From NCBI RefSeq assembly GCF_017876155.1, contig NZ_JAGINP010000033.1, positions 1-64,000 of the forward strand: DNA of 64,000 nucleotides, given 5' to 3'. Of the stretch, positions 40,855-50,269 are shown in pieces; the first letter of the stretch is position 1; each line of letters starts with the position of its first letter. This DNA comes from Azospirillum rugosum (GTDB lineage Bacteria > Pseudomonadota > Alphaproteobacteria > Azospirillales > Azospirillaceae). A program made the position numbers and the translations under genes. Under the pieces are notes generated by a model. That model was not told the origin of the DNA. It made no database searches and worked only from the letters and a program-made list of their open reading frames with translations.

Positions 40855-41583
40855 ATGGGACCTATGCACCGTTTCGCCAACCCTGCCCGCTTCCAGCGCC
40901 TGTCGGCGGCGATCCTGCCGTGGAGCGCCGGGGCGACCGTGATCCTGCTGATCGTGGGGCTGTACGTCTCGCTGTTCGGCTCGCCGCCGGACTACCAGCA
41001 GGGCGACACGGTGCGGATCATGTACATCCATGTGCCGGCCGCCTGGATGAGCCTGTTCGTCTACGTCAACATGGCCATCGCCGCCGCCTGCGGGCTGGTG
41101 TGGAAGCACCCGCTGGCCGACCTGTTCGCCAAGGCCGCCGCCCCGGTGGGCGCCGGCTTCACCCTCATCTGCCTGGTCACCGGCTCGCTGTGGGGCGCGC
41201 CGATGTGGGGGACCTGGTGGGTGTGGGACGCGCGGCTGACCAGCGTGCTGATCCTGTTCTTCCTCTATCTGGGCTACATGGCGCTGGTGAACGCCTTCGA
41301 CGACCCGCAGCGCGGCATGCGCGCGGGCAACGTGCTGCTGCTGGTCGGCGTGGTGAACGTGCCGATCATCAAGTTCTCGGTCGAATGGTGGAACACGCTG
41401 CACCAGCCGGCCAGCGTCATCCGCATGGGCGGGCCGACCATCGATCCCACGATGCTGGTCCCGCTGGCGGTCATGGCGCTGGGCTTCACCACCTATTTCA
41501 TCACGGTCGTGCTGCTGCGCCTGCGGGCCGAGATCGTGCAGCGCAAGATCCAGACCCTGCGCCTGACCGAGGCTCAAGGTTAG
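40855..41583 (+). CDS. ccmC: Heme exporter protein CcmC
   Basis: 242 residues from ATG 40855; ATG 40864 gives a start closer to the family. It has six membrane helices and the WWD heme-handling motif in GAPMWGTWWVWDARLTSVLI, with the flanking histidines VRIMYIHVPAAWMS and WWNTLHQPASV. CcmC presents heme to CcmE in the periplasm. It is preceded by the VapBC insertion and followed by ccmD, all in the usual order. Confidence 0.95.
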   Translation: MGPMHRFANPARFQRLSAAILPWSAGATVILLIVGLYVSLFGSPPDYQQGDTVRIMYIHVPAAWMSLFVYVNMAIAAACGLVWKHPLADLFAKAAAPVGAGFTLICLVTGSLWGAPMWGTWWVWDARLTSVLILFFLYLGYMALVNAFDDPQRGMRAGNVLLLVGVVNVPIIKFSVEWWNTLHQPASVIRMGGPTIDPTMLVPLAVMALGFTTYFITVVLLRLRAEIVQRKIQTLRLTEAQG

Positions 41584-41604
41584 GGGCACAGGGCTGAGGA
41601 GCGG

Positions 41605-41838
41605 ATGATGGCTGAGTTTTTCGCGATGGGCGGCTACGCCGCGTATGTCTGGCCGGCCTACGGGCTGGCGGCGCTGGTGATGGTCGGGCTGCTCGTCGCC
41701 ACGCTGAAGGGCCTGCGCGGGGCGGAGACGACGCTGAAGGCGCTGGAGGGCAGCCGCCCCGCGCGGCGGCGCCCTCGCCCCAAGGATTCCAAAGGGCAAG
41801 CCGCGGCCCCGTCCGCGGCGGAGGTGAGCGAAGGATGA
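41605..41838 (+). CDS. ccmD: Heme exporter small protein CcmD
   Basis: 77 residues. It has one membrane helix near the N-terminus (FFAMGGYAAYVWPAYGLAAL) with the tyrosines and GGYA/WPAY pattern typical of CcmD, then a basic tail (RRRPRPKDSKGQ). CcmD is needed for release of holo-CcmE from CcmABC. It overlaps ccmE by four bases (ATGA). Somewhat longer than the usual 45-70 residues. Confidence 0.93.
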   Translation: MMAEFFAMGGYAAYVWPAYGLAALVMVGLLVATLKGLRGAETTLKALEGSRPARRRPRPKDSKGQAAAPSAAEVSEG

Positions 41839-42290
41839 CCCGCAAGAAACGGCGCCTCTACATGCTGGGCCTCGCCCTGCTCGGGCTGGGTGCGGCGGCG
41901 GCCCTGACCCTGACCGCCTTCGAGGACAACATCGTCTTCTTCTTCAGCCCCACCCAGCTGCAGACGCAGCAGGTCGGCGACCGCAACTTCCGCCTGGGCG
42001 GGCTGGTCGAGCAGGGCAGCGTGACGAAGCTGCCGGACGGCGTCACCACCCGCTTCGTGGTGACCGACACGGTGAACTCCGTCCCCGTCACCTACCGCGG
42101 CCAGCTGCCGGACCTGTTCCGCGAGGGCCAGGGCGTGGTGGCGGAAGGCCGGCTGGCCGGCGGCGTCTTCCAGGCGCGCGAGGTGCTGGCCAAGCACGAC
42201 GAGAACTACATGCCGCCGGAGGTGGCGGACGCGCTGAAGCAGGCCGAGCATTTCAAGGCCACGACCAAGACGCTGAAGCCAAGCTCGTAG
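41835..42290 (+). CDS. ccmE: Cytochrome c maturation heme chaperone CcmE
   Basis: 151 residues. Signal anchor MLGLALLGLGAAAALTLTAF is followed by the OB fold (FRLGGLVEQGSVTKLPDGVT, VPVTYRGQLPDLFREGQGVV) and the heme-binding motif VLAKHDENYMPPEV, in which the H of HDENY links heme covalently. It carries heme to CcmF/H. The tail is short. Gap to ccmF is 25 bases. Confidence 0.96.
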   Translation: MTRKKRRLYMLGLALLGLGAAAALTLTAFEDNIVFFFSPTQLQTQQVGDRNFRLGGLVEQGSVTKLPDGVTTRFVVTDTVNSVPVTYRGQLPDLFREGQGVVAEGRLAGGVFQAREVLAKHDENYMPPEVADALKQAEHFKATTKTLKPSS

Positions 42291-42315
42291 CATTTTCAAA
42301 GGGAGTAGCGGGTCC

Positions 42316-44307
42316 GTGATCCCCGAACTCGGCCATTACGCGCTGGTGCTGGCGCTGTTCGTGGCGCTGGTGCAGTCCGGCGTCCCCCTGGCGGGCGCCG
42401 CCACCGGCAACGCCGCCTGGATGGGCGTCGCCCGCCCCGCCGCCGTGGCGCAGATGCTGCTGGTCCTGGTCGCCTACGGCGCGCTGACCTGGGCGCATGT
42501 GGTGTCCGACTTCAGCGTGATGAACGTCGTCCAGAACAGCCACTCGGCCAAGCCGATGCTCTACAAGGTGTCGGGCGTCTGGGGGAACCACGAGGGCTCG
42601 ATGATGCTGTGGATCGTCATGCTGACGGTCTTCGGCGCCGCCGTGGCGGTCTTCGGGCGCAACCTGCCCCCCACCCTGAAGGCGCGGGTGCTGGCCGTGC
42701 AGGGGCTGGTCGGCATCGGCTTCCTGCTGTTCATCCTGACGACCTCCAACCCCTTCATCCGCGTGGTGCCGGCGCCGCTGGACGGCAACGACCTGAACCC
42801 GCTGCTCCAGGACCCCGGCCTCGCCTTCCACCCGCCCTTCCTCTACGCGGGCTATGTCGGCTTCTCCATCGCCTTCTCCTTCGCGGTCGCCGCCCTGATC
42901 GAGGGGCGCGTGGACCCGGCCTGGGCGCGCTGGGTGCGGCCCTGGACACTGGCTGCCTGGTCGACCCTGACCGCCGGCATCGCGCTGGGCTCCTGGTGGG
43001 CCTATTACGAGCTGGGCTGGGGCGGCTGGTGGTACTGGGACCCGGTGGAGAACGCCTCCTTCATGCCCTGGCTGGCCGGCACCGCGCTGCTGCACTCCGC
43101 CATCGTGGTGGAGAAGCGCGACGCGCTGAAGACCTGGACCATCCTGCTGGCGATCATCACCTTCTCGCTGTCGCTGATGGGCACCTTCCTGGTGCGCTCC
43201 GGCATCCTGACGTCGGTGCACGCCTTCGCGGTGGACCCGGCGCGCGGCGTGTTCATCCTGGTGCTGCTGGGCATCGCCACCGGCGGCTCGCTGCTGCTCT
43301 ACAGCCTGCGCGCGCCCAGCCTGAAGGCCGGCGGCCTGTTCGCGCCGATCAGCCGCGAGGGCTCGCTGGTGCTGAACAACCTGCTGCTGTCCACCGCGAC
43401 GGCGACGGTCTTCATCGGCACGCTGTACCCGCTGTTCCTGGACGTGCTGAAGCTGGGCAAGGTCTCCGTCGGCGCGCCCTTCTTCAACGCCACCTTCGTG
43501 CCGGTCGCCATCCCCATGGTGATCGCCATGGTCGTCGGCCCCTTCCTGGCCTGGAAGCGCGGCGACCTGCCCGGCGCGCTGACCCGCCTGTGGTCGGCCG
43601 GCGTCGCCGTGGTCGTCTGCGTCGCCATCGCCGCCTACATCACCAACGGCGGCGGGCCGCTGCTGGCGCTGGTCGGCATCGCGCTGGCCGCCTGGGCCTT
43701 CTTCGGCTCGCTCGCCGAGTTCGCGGAGCGCATCCGCCTGTTCCGCGTGCCGCTGAAGGACAGCTGGACCCGCGCCGCGCACCTGCCGCGCAGCGCCTGG
43801 GGCATGACCATCGCGCACGCCTGCCTGGGCATCTCCATCCTCGGCATGACCGGCACCTCGGCCTGGCAGACGGAGGTCATCCAGGCCATGAAGCCGGGCG
43901 AGACCGCCCAGCTCGCCGCCTATTCCGTCCGCTTCGACAGCGTGGCGGAGGTGCAGGGCGCCAACTTCCGCGCCGAGGAGGGCGTGTTCACCGTCACCAA
44001 GGACGGCGCGCTGATCGCCACCCTGAAGCCGCAGCGCCGCAGCTATCCGGTCACCCGGATGACGACGACCGAGTCGGCCATCCACACCACGGTGTTCAGC
44101 GACGTCTACATCGCGCTGGGCGACCCGACGCAGAACGGCACGGCCTGGATCGTGCGGCTTTACCACCACCCGCTGGTGCCGTGGATCTGGCTGGGTGCCT
44201 TGGGGATGATGGCCGGCGGGCTGGTCAGCCTGTCCGACCGCCGCTTCCGCGTCGGCGCGCCGGAGCGCCGCCGCGCCGCCAAGCCCACGTTGCAGCCTGC
44301 CGAGTAA
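42316..44307 (+). CDS. ccmF: Cytochrome c heme lyase subunit CcmF
   Basis: 663 residues from a GTG at 42316. Many membrane helices are present with the CcmF WWD domain (GGWWYWDPVENASFMPWLAG), conserved histidines (WGNHEGSMMLWIV, PFLYAG region, TSVHAFAVDP) and the periplasmic domain before the last helix (FTVTKDGALIATLKPQRRSY). CcmF with CcmH ligates heme to apocytochrome c. Length is normal. Confidence 0.96.
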   Translation: MIPELGHYALVLALFVALVQSGVPLAGAATGNAAWMGVARPAAVAQMLLVLVAYGALTWAHVVSDFSVMNVVQNSHSAKPMLYKVSGVWGNHEGSMMLWIVMLTVFGAAVAVFGRNLPPTLKARVLAVQGLVGIGFLLFILTTSNPFIRVVPAPLDGNDLNPLLQDPGLAFHPPFLYAGYVGFSIAFSFAVAALIEGRVDPAWARWVRPWTLAAWSTLTAGIALGSWWAYYELGWGGWWYWDPVENASFMPWLAGTALLHSAIVVEKRDALKTWTILLAIITFSLSLMGTFLVRSGILTSVHAFAVDPARGVFILVLLGIATGGSLLLYSLRAPSLKAGGLFAPISREGSLVLNNLLLSTATATVFIGTLYPLFLDVLKLGKVSVGAPFFNATFVPVAIPMVIAMVVGPFLAWKRGDLPGALTRLWSAGVAVVVCVAIAAYITNGGGPLLALVGIALAAWAFFGSLAEFAERIRLFRVPLKDSWTRAAHLPRSAWGMTIAHACLGISILGMTGTSAWQTEVIQAMKPGETAQLAAYSVRFDSVAEVQGANFRAEEGVFTVTKDGALIATLKPQRRSYPVTRMTTTESAIHTTVFSDVYIALGDPTQNGTAWIVRLYHHPLVPWIWLGALGMMAGGLVSLSDRRFRVGAPERRRAAKPTLQPAE

Positions 44308-44319
44308 GGGTCCCGTCCG

Positions 44320-44856
44320 ATGCGCCGCCTGATCTTCCTGTTGCCGCTGCTGCTGTTCGTCGGCGTCGGCGTGGCCTTCCTCCTGGGCTTCGAGCGCGAC
44401 CCGCGCGACATCCCCTCAGCATTGATCGACAAGCCGGCCCCGGACTTCACCCTGCCGCCGCTGCCCGGCCACAAGGAGGGCGTGTCGTCGGCGATGCTGA
44501 AGGGCGACGTCACGCTGGTGAACGTCTTCGCCTCCTGGTGCATCCCCTGCAAGGCGGAGCACCCGGTGATCACCCGCCTGTCGAAGGAACTGGGGGTGAC
44601 CGTCCGCGGCATCAACTACAAGGACAAGACCGGGGACGCGCTGGACTGGCTGAAGCGCAACGGCGACCCCTACGCCAGCATCGGCGCCGACCTGGACGGC
44701 CGCGTGTCCATCGACTGGGGCGTCTACGGTGTGCCGGAGACCTACCTGATCGACCGCCAGGGGCGCATCCGCTTCAAGCAGGTCGGCCCCCTGACCCCGC
44801 AGGTGGTGGACGAGCAGATCCTGCCCATGGTCAAGCATCTGAGGGCCGCGTCGTGA
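44320..44856 (+). CDS. ccmG: Thiol:disulfide oxidoreductase CcmG/DsbE
   Basis: 178 residues. The N-terminal anchor (LIFLLPLLLFVGVGVAFLLG) is followed by a thioredoxin fold with the active site FASWCIPCKAEHP, the cis-proline segment GVYGVPETYLIDRQG and GINYKDKTGDAL. It keeps apocytochrome cysteines reduced. The stop overlaps the GTG of ccmH (GTGA). Confidence 0.96.
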   Translation: MRRLIFLLPLLLFVGVGVAFLLGFERDPRDIPSALIDKPAPDFTLPPLPGHKEGVSSAMLKGDVTLVNVFASWCIPCKAEHPVITRLSKELGVTVRGINYKDKTGDALDWLKRNGDPYASIGADLDGRVSIDWGVYGVPETYLIDRQGRIRFKQVGPLTPQVVDEQILPMVKHLRAAS

Positions 44857-45368
44857 AAGCCCTCCACGTGAAAGCCATCCTCCTCGCCGCCCTCCTCGCC
44901 ATCACGCCGCTGACCGCCGCCTCCATCGCTTGGGCCGTCCAGCCCGACGAGGTGCTGCCCGACCCGGCGATGGAGGGCCGCGCGCGCGAGATCAGCAAGG
45001 ATCTGCGCTGCCTCGTCTGCCAGAACCAATCGATCGATGACTCCAACGCCCCGCTCGCCCGCGACCTGCGCATCCTGGTGCGGGAGCGGCTGAAGGCCGG
45101 CGACAGCGACCAGCAGGTCGTCCATTACGTCACCGACCGCTACGGCGACTACGTGCTGCTGCGCCCGCCCTTCAAGGCGACGACGCTGGTCCTGTGGGTC
45201 GGCCCCTTCGTCATCCTGGCGATCGGCGCCATCGGCACGTTCCTGTACCTGCGCGGCCGCAAGAGCGCCGCCGTCGCCGCCGGCGGCGACACCGCCCCCC
45301 TGACCGAGGACGAGCGCCAGCGTCTGGACGCCCTACTCCGGAAGGAAGACCGGAAGGAAGACGCCTGA
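44853..45368 (+). CDS. ccmH: Cytochrome c maturation protein CcmH
   Basis: 171 residues from the GTG at 44853, which overlaps the ccmG stop; no better start exists. The signal peptide (ILLAALLAITPLTAASIAWA) precedes the redox motif LRCLVCQNQSIDDSNAPLA (LRCxxCQ), then YGDYVLLRPPF and a membrane helix (LVLWVGPFVILAIGAIGTFL). It reduces apocytochrome with CcmG and assembles with CcmF. Stop and ccmI start share a base (TGATG). Confidence 0.95.
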   Translation: MKALHVKAILLAALLAITPLTAASIAWAVQPDEVLPDPAMEGRAREISKDLRCLVCQNQSIDDSNAPLARDLRILVRERLKAGDSDQQVVHYVTDRYGDYVLLRPPFKATTLVLWVGPFVILAIGAIGTFLYLRGRKSAAVAAGGDTAPLTEDERQRLDALLRKEDRKEDA

Positions 45369-46774
45369 TGCTGTTCTGGATCGTCGCCGCCGTGATGACG
45401 GCGGCCGTGGTGATGCTGATCGTGCCGCCCCTGCTGAAGAGCCAGGCCACCGGCCCGGACGCCCGCGCCGACTTCGACCTGGAGGTCTACCGCGACCAAT
45501 TGGCGGAGCTGGAGCGCGACCAAGCCCGCGGCCTGATCAGCGAGACCCAGGCCGCCGCCGCCAAGGCGGAGATCGGCCGCCGCATGCTCGCCATCGCCGA
45601 CCATAAAGGCAGCACATCCCAACCCGCCGCCGCTCCGCGCAGTGGCAAAGTCCTGGCCGGCCTGCTGGTGCTGGCCCTGCCGCTCGGCGCGCTGGCCGTC
45701 TACGGCAAGCTCGGCCGGCCGGAGCTGCCGGCTCAGCCGCTGGCCTCCCGCGACCTGAACCAGGAGCGCGGCGCCCCGCCCAAGAACGTGCTGGCCGCGC
45801 TGGAGAAGCTGAAGGCGCAGCTGGACCAGAACCCCGACGACGCGCAGGGCTGGTCCATCCTCGGCCAGGCCTACGCCAAGATGGGCCGCGTCCAGGAGGC
45901 GGCGGACGCCCTGCGCAAGGCGGCCACCCTGTCCAAGGGCGACCCGGACATCCTCGGCACCTACGGCGAGGTGCTGATCAGCGCCGCCGGCGGCACGGTG
46001 ACGGAGGAGGCGCGCACCGCCTTCGAAACGATCCTGACCAAGGACGCGAAGGAACCGCGCGCCCGCTTCTATCTGGCGCTGGCCCGCCGTCAGGCCGGCG
46101 ACGTCAAGGGCGCGCTGGAGCGCTGGGCCGCCCTGCTGGGCGACTCGCCCGCCGACGCCCCCTGGGTGCCGGTGGTGCAAGGCCAAATCCAGCAGGCCGC
46201 CAAGGAGCTTGGGCTCGACCCCGCGGCCGTCACGCCCAAGACCCTGCCGCCGGAACAGCCGCCGGCCGCCCAGAACCAGAATCCGGGCCAGGGCCAGGAT
46301 CAGGCCGGCTCGCCGGAGGACCGCGATCAGATGATCCGCGGCATGGTCGCCAACCTCGCCGCGAAGCTGGAGGCCAACCCCGCCGACGTCGACGGCTGGC
46401 TGAAGCTCGCCCGCTCCTACAACGTGCTGGGCGAGCGCGACAAGGCCGCGGAAGCAGCGCGCAAGGCCAAGGAGCAGGCGCCGGACCGCCCCGACGTGCT
46501 GGTCGCCTACGCCGGCGCGCTGCTGTCCCTGGAGCCCCCGACCGACAAGCCCGGCCCCATGCCGGCCGAGGCGGTGACGGCACTCCGCCAGGCGCTGACC
46601 GTGGAGCCGACGAACCGCGACGCGCTCTGGCTGCTGGGCCTCGACGCCGCCGACACCGGCCGGACCGCCGAGGCGTCGGACCTGTGGACCCGCCTTCTGG
46701 CGCAGTTCCAGCCGAACGACCCGGAATACGCGCTGATCCGCGCCCGGTTGGAGTCGCTGAAGGCCGGGGGGTGA
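45368..46774 (+). CDS. ccmI: Cytochrome c maturation protein CcmI
   Basis: 468 residues. The N-terminus has two membrane helices around a leucine-zipper-like loop (FDLEVYRDQLAELERDQARG, LISETQAAAAKAEIGRRML). The long periplasmic part has TPR repeats (AQGWSILGQAYAKMGRVQEA; VDGWLKLARSYNVLGERDKA). CcmI binds the C-terminus of apocytochrome c and delivers it to CcmF/H. Last gene of the ccm run. Confidence 0.93.
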   Translation: MLFWIVAAVMTAAVVMLIVPPLLKSQATGPDARADFDLEVYRDQLAELERDQARGLISETQAAAAKAEIGRRMLAIADHKGSTSQPAAAPRSGKVLAGLLVLALPLGALAVYGKLGRPELPAQPLASRDLNQERGAPPKNVLAALEKLKAQLDQNPDDAQGWSILGQAYAKMGRVQEAADALRKAATLSKGDPDILGTYGEVLISAAGGTVTEEARTAFETILTKDAKEPRARFYLALARRQAGDVKGALERWAALLGDSPADAPWVPVVQGQIQQAAKELGLDPAAVTPKTLPPEQPPAAQNQNPGQGQDQAGSPEDRDQMIRGMVANLAAKLEANPADVDGWLKLARSYNVLGERDKAAEAARKAKEQAPDRPDVLVAYAGALLSLEPPTDKPGPMPAEAVTALRQALTVEPTNRDALWLLGLDAADTGRTAEASDLWTRLLAQFQPNDPEYALIRARLESLKAGG

Positions 46775-46952
46775 TCCCGGCCGGCGGCGGCCTCGCCGCA
46801 AAAGGTCACGCCGGGTCCGTTCGCGGGGGTCGTAAGGAACGGAGGCGCTTTGGGGATCTAGGCCATTCGTATGCGAACCAAAGGCCGGGTCCCCCGCCTT
46901 CCGATGCACGCTAAATTGGCGTGTGGTCCCACGATCCGGTTTTCCCACCCCC

Positions 46953-48659
46953 ATGCCAAAAGATAATGGGCCAGAAGACAACGGCCCGGCCGACGCATCG
47001 CCCGCGGCGGCCACCCCGCCGCTTCACCGCCCGCGGCTGGAGGCGGCCATCGGATGGCTGGCGGCGGCCGGGCTGGTGTTCCTGCTGGCGGTCATGGCCG
47101 TGGTGGCCTACGAGTCGCGCCAGCGCGCCATTCAGGAAGCGACGGAACGCGCGGAGTCGGCGGCCCACGTCCTGGCGGAGCACACCGCCCGCCTGTTCGA
47201 CGCCTCCGACCTGCTGGTGGAGCACACCGCGCAGCGCATCCGGGACATGGGCTGGAACGAGATCGAAGCGTCGAACGACATATGGGGCAGCCTGCGCGCG
47301 GAGGTGGAGCACCTGCCCTTCCTGAACGCTGTCTGGCTGAACGACGAGACCGGACGCCTGCGGCTCAGCACCATCGGCTTTCCCACGCCGCCATCCGACG
47401 CGAGCGACCGCGACTCCTTCCTCGCGCACCTGTCCGGGCCCGACCGCCCCTACATCAGCGAGCTGATCGTCGGCCGCGTGACGCGGAAGCCGACCTTCCT
47501 GGTCAGCCGGCGCCTGGGCAAACGCGACGGGTCCTTCCGCGGGATCGCCTCGGTGACGGTGGATCCCGCCTATTTCGAGGAGTTCTACCGCAACCTCGAC
47601 CTGCCCAGCGATCCGTCGATCCTGCTGTTCCGGGCCGACGACCTTGCCGTCCTGGTCCATCACCCGGATGGGAACCCGCAGGCGCCGGCCCCGGTGCCGG
47701 ACTTCGTCAGGCGCTCGGTGACGGCCCACCCCGCCATGGCCGTCGCGACCGGCGACGGCGGCATCGTCGCCCACCGGCGGGTGGAGAACTGGCCGGTCCA
47801 TGTCGCCGTGCGCATCGGGCTGGAGCCGGTCCTGGCGGACTGGCGCGCGGCGCTGGCCCCCTACGCCGGGATGGCCGCCCTGGCCGCCGCGGCTCTGCTG
47901 GTCCTGTCCGCCTTCGGCTTCCGCCAGGCCCACGCCGCCCGCCTGGTCCAGGAGCGGCTGGAGGCCCGCGTGCAGGAGCGCACCGCCTCGCTGGAGACGG
48001 CGCTCGCCCAGCGCGACGCGGTGCTGGCCCAGAAGGACCTGCTGATGCGGGAGGCCAACCACCGCATCAAGAACAGCCTGCAGGTGGTCTCCAGCCTGCT
48101 GTCGCTGCAGGGCCAGAGCACCGGCAACCCGGAAACCCGCGAGAGCCTGCACGAGGCCGGCCGCCGCGTCCACGCGGTCAGCGACATCCACCAGCTGCTC
48201 TACAAGGTCGACGACATCCAGCTCGTGCCCTTCCACGAGTATCTGACCGCCCTGTGCCGCGACCTGGAACGCTCCGCGCTCGCCGAGAGCGACGGCTGGC
48301 GGCTGACCCTGACGGTCGAGCCGGTGGAGGTGCCGAGCGACCAGGCAGTGCCGCTGGGCCTGATCGCCAACGAGCTGCTGATGAACGCGGTCAAGCACGC
48401 CTATCCCGGTGAAGGGCCCGGGTTGGGATCCAAGTCCATCGCGGTCAGCCTTCGCCACGCCGGCGACTCCGTGCGCCTGACCATCGAGGACGAGGGCGTC
48501 GGCCTGCCGGACGGGTTCGACTGGCGGCGCAGCCGCAGCCTGGGCATGCGGCTGGTCCACGCCCTGACCAACCAGCTCGACGCCACCCTGTCGGTGGAGC
48601 CGCGCCGGCCCGGCACCAGCTACCGGCTGGACATGCCTCTCGTCCTGGTCGCTTCCTGA
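46953..48659 (+). CDS. Membrane sensor histidine kinase, HisKA_2/HWE type
   Basis: 568 residues from the ATG at 46953. TM1 (WLAAAGLVFLLAVMAVVAYE), a periplasmic dCache-like sensor (residues about 60-290, with VWLNDETGRLRLSTIGFP and RDSFLAHLSGPDRPYISELI), TM2 (AALAAAALLVLSAFGF), a coiled-coil linker, then the phospho-acceptor box LLMREANHRIKNSLQVVSSL of HisKA_2. The HATPase has LGLIANELLMNAVKHAYPGE (N-box) and LTIEDEGVGLP (G1). No response regulator is adjacent, so the partner lies elsewhere. It probably responds to a small periplasmic ligand. Confidence 0.92.
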   Translation: MPKDNGPEDNGPADASPAAATPPLHRPRLEAAIGWLAAAGLVFLLAVMAVVAYESRQRAIQEATERAESAAHVLAEHTARLFDASDLLVEHTAQRIRDMGWNEIEASNDIWGSLRAEVEHLPFLNAVWLNDETGRLRLSTIGFPTPPSDASDRDSFLAHLSGPDRPYISELIVGRVTRKPTFLVSRRLGKRDGSFRGIASVTVDPAYFEEFYRNLDLPSDPSILLFRADDLAVLVHHPDGNPQAPAPVPDFVRRSVTAHPAMAVATGDGGIVAHRRVENWPVHVAVRIGLEPVLADWRAALAPYAGMAALAAAALLVLSAFGFRQAHAARLVQERLEARVQERTASLETALAQRDAVLAQKDLLMREANHRIKNSLQVVSSLLSLQGQSTGNPETRESLHEAGRRVHAVSDIHQLLYKVDDIQLVPFHEYLTALCRDLERSALAESDGWRLTLTVEPVEVPSDQAVPLGLIANELLMNAVKHAYPGEGPGLGSKSIAVSLRHAGDSVRLTIEDEGVGLPDGFDWRRSRSLGMRLVHALTNQLDATLSVEPRRPGTSYRLDMPLVLVAS

Positions 48660-48665
48660 GCGGAC

Positions 48666-49127
48666 TCACGGCCCGGCGCGCAGGGGAATGTCCAGCCGCT
48701 GCACCGCGCAGGTGGCCGGGCCGTTTCGGCAATAACGGAACTCCACCCGCATCATCCCGTCGTTGCGGTCGGGGTCGGCGAAGCGCACCGGCCCTTTCAG
48801 CGGCAGGACCGCGCGCAGCGGCCCATCCTCCCTCTCCGACCGGATCGCGGCGGGAAAGCGCCCGGCCACCCGCGCGCGCAGCAGGGCCGGCACGTCGACG
48901 CGCAGCACCGGCGGAACGACCCGCACCCCGGCCTCCGGCTTCAGGGTCAGGACCAGGGCGCTCTCCTTGCCGCGGGTTTCCAGGGCGGCGGTCAGCGGGC
49001 CGGCGGGCGTCGGCGCGCTCCAGGTCCGCGTGGGATCGGCAGCGCCGGCGGCGGGGATGGACAGCGGGCCGGCTACCGGGGCGACCGCCAACAGCAGGAC
49101 AACGGTGCGGACGGCGGAGACGGTCAT
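48666..49127 (-). CDS. Exported beta-rich protein, unknown
   Basis: 153 residues from ATG 49125-49127; ATG 49149-49151 is also in frame. The signal peptide (VVLLLAVAPVAGPLSIPAAG) is followed by a domain resembling thiol-disulfide accessory 'alpha' domains (ESALVLTLKPEAGVRVVPPV, MMRVEFRYCRNGPATCAVQR), with one cysteine pair. The ESALVL..KP-x-GV...V pattern recalls DsbD-alpha-like folds; I hold this loosely. It lies convergent to the kinase gene and divergent from the transporter 49165-50262. Confidence 0.65.
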   Translation of the reverse strand: MTVSAVRTVVLLLAVAPVAGPLSIPAAGAADPTRTWSAPTPAGPLTAALETRGKESALVLTLKPEAGVRVVPPVLRVDVPALLRARVAGRFPAAIRSEREDGPLRAVLPLKGPVRFADPDRNDGMMRVEFRYCRNGPATCAVQRLDIPLRAGP

Positions 49128-49164
49128 CGGATGACGCTTGCGTAAGGGCATGACAGGAGGGAGG

Positions 49165-50262
49165 ATGCAACCGGGCGTAACGGCCGGCAAGTCCCGCCAC
49201 GCGGGGGCGACCGGGCGCCTTCGGCTTGCTCCCACCGATGAGACGCGCGTGCCCGATACCGCATCAACGCCCCGAGCACCCGACCGACCAGCACCCGGCC
49301 AACCAGCACCCGGCCAACCAGCACTCGGCCACCCCCTCGCCGCCGTCGGCTGGATGCTGGTCTGCGCGCTGCTCGTGGCGGTGGGGAACACCCTGGTCCG
49401 GCACGTGACCGTGGACATGCACGCGTTCGAGGTCGTGTTCTTCCGCAACCTGTTCAGCGTGCTGTTCGTGCTGCCCTGGCTGGCGGCGTCGGGTTTCGGC
49501 AGCCTGCGCACCGGCCGGTCGCGGCTGTACGCCTCGCGCTCGCTGACCAGCCTTCTGGCGATGCTGGCGTGGTTCTACAGCGTGGCCCACATGCCGTTGC
49601 CGGAGGCCACCGCGCTGGCCTTCACGGTGCCGTTGTTCGTCACCATCGGCGGCGCCTTGTTCCTGGGAGAGCGGGTGCGCCTGCGCCGCTGGACGGCCGT
49701 CGCGGTCGGCTTCGCCGGGGTGCTGGTCATCATCCGGCCGGGTGCGGGAAGCGTCAGCCCGGTGACCTTCGTCCTGCTGCTCCACTGCGTCGCCGCGGCG
49801 GCCACCACCCTGCAGGTGCGCGCGCTGGCGATGAAGGACAGCGTGCTGGTCGTGGTCGCCTACATGGGGCTGTTCCTCACGCCCATGGCCCTGGTTCCGG
49901 CCCTGTTCGTCTGGACATGGCCCAGCTGGACGGCGCTGGGCTGGCTGGCCGTGCTGAGCGCGGTCATGACGCTGGCGCAGCTCGCCATGACCCGCGCCTT
50001 CAGCATGGCCCCGGCGTCGGCCATGATGCCCTACGACTACATCCGCCTGCCCTTCACGGCGGTGCTCGCCTGGCTGCTGTTCGGCGAGGTGATGGACGCC
50101 TGGGGCTGGGCCGGAGCCGCCGTGATCGCGGGGTCGGCGCTCTACACGGCGCACCGCGACGCGCTCCAGAGCCGCGCCCGGAAGATTCGCGACGCGGACG
50201 TCCGGGACGAGGCGCAGGCCCCGCTTCCCCCTTCCGCGGCCGGGTCCCGCCCCCTGCCCTGA
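49165..50262 (+). CDS. DMT-superfamily (EamA) transporter
   Basis: 365 residues if started at ATG 49165, next to AGGAGGGAGG; ATG 49150 is possible. Ten hydrophobic helices form two EamA repeats (MLVCALLVAVGNTLVRHVTV; TFVLLLHCVAAAATTLQVRA). Conserved pieces include FFRNLFSVLFVLPWL, LPEATALAFTVPLFVTIGGA and PYDYIRLPFTAVLAWLLFGE. The long cytoplasmic N-terminus contains a 15-base tandem repeat encoding APGQP units, probably neutral. Such proteins export metabolites; the substrate is unknown. Confidence 0.88.
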   Translation: MQPGVTAGKSRHAGATGRLRLAPTDETRVPDTASTPRAPDRPAPGQPAPGQPALGHPLAAVGWMLVCALLVAVGNTLVRHVTVDMHAFEVVFFRNLFSVLFVLPWLAASGFGSLRTGRSRLYASRSLTSLLAMLAWFYSVAHMPLPEATALAFTVPLFVTIGGALFLGERVRLRRWTAVAVGFAGVLVIIRPGAGSVSPVTFVLLLHCVAAAATTLQVRALAMKDSVLVVVAYMGLFLTPMALVPALFVWTWPSWTALGWLAVLSAVMTLAQLAMTRAFSMAPASAMMPYDYIRLPFTAVLAWLLFGEVMDAWGWAGAAVIAGSALYTAHRDALQSRARKIRDADVRDEAQAPLPPSAAGSRPLP

Positions 50263-50269
50263 AGAACGC

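Noticed and set aside
42253..44169. 638-residue minus-strand frame opposite ccmF
   Set aside because: Antisense shadow with repetitive Q/H/G/R content; ccmF is unmistakable on the other strand.
49274..49326. CAGCACCCGGCCAAC repeats as a possible CRISPR remnant
   Set aside because: They are adjacent 15-base units without spacers, inside a coding sequence (APGQP repeats).
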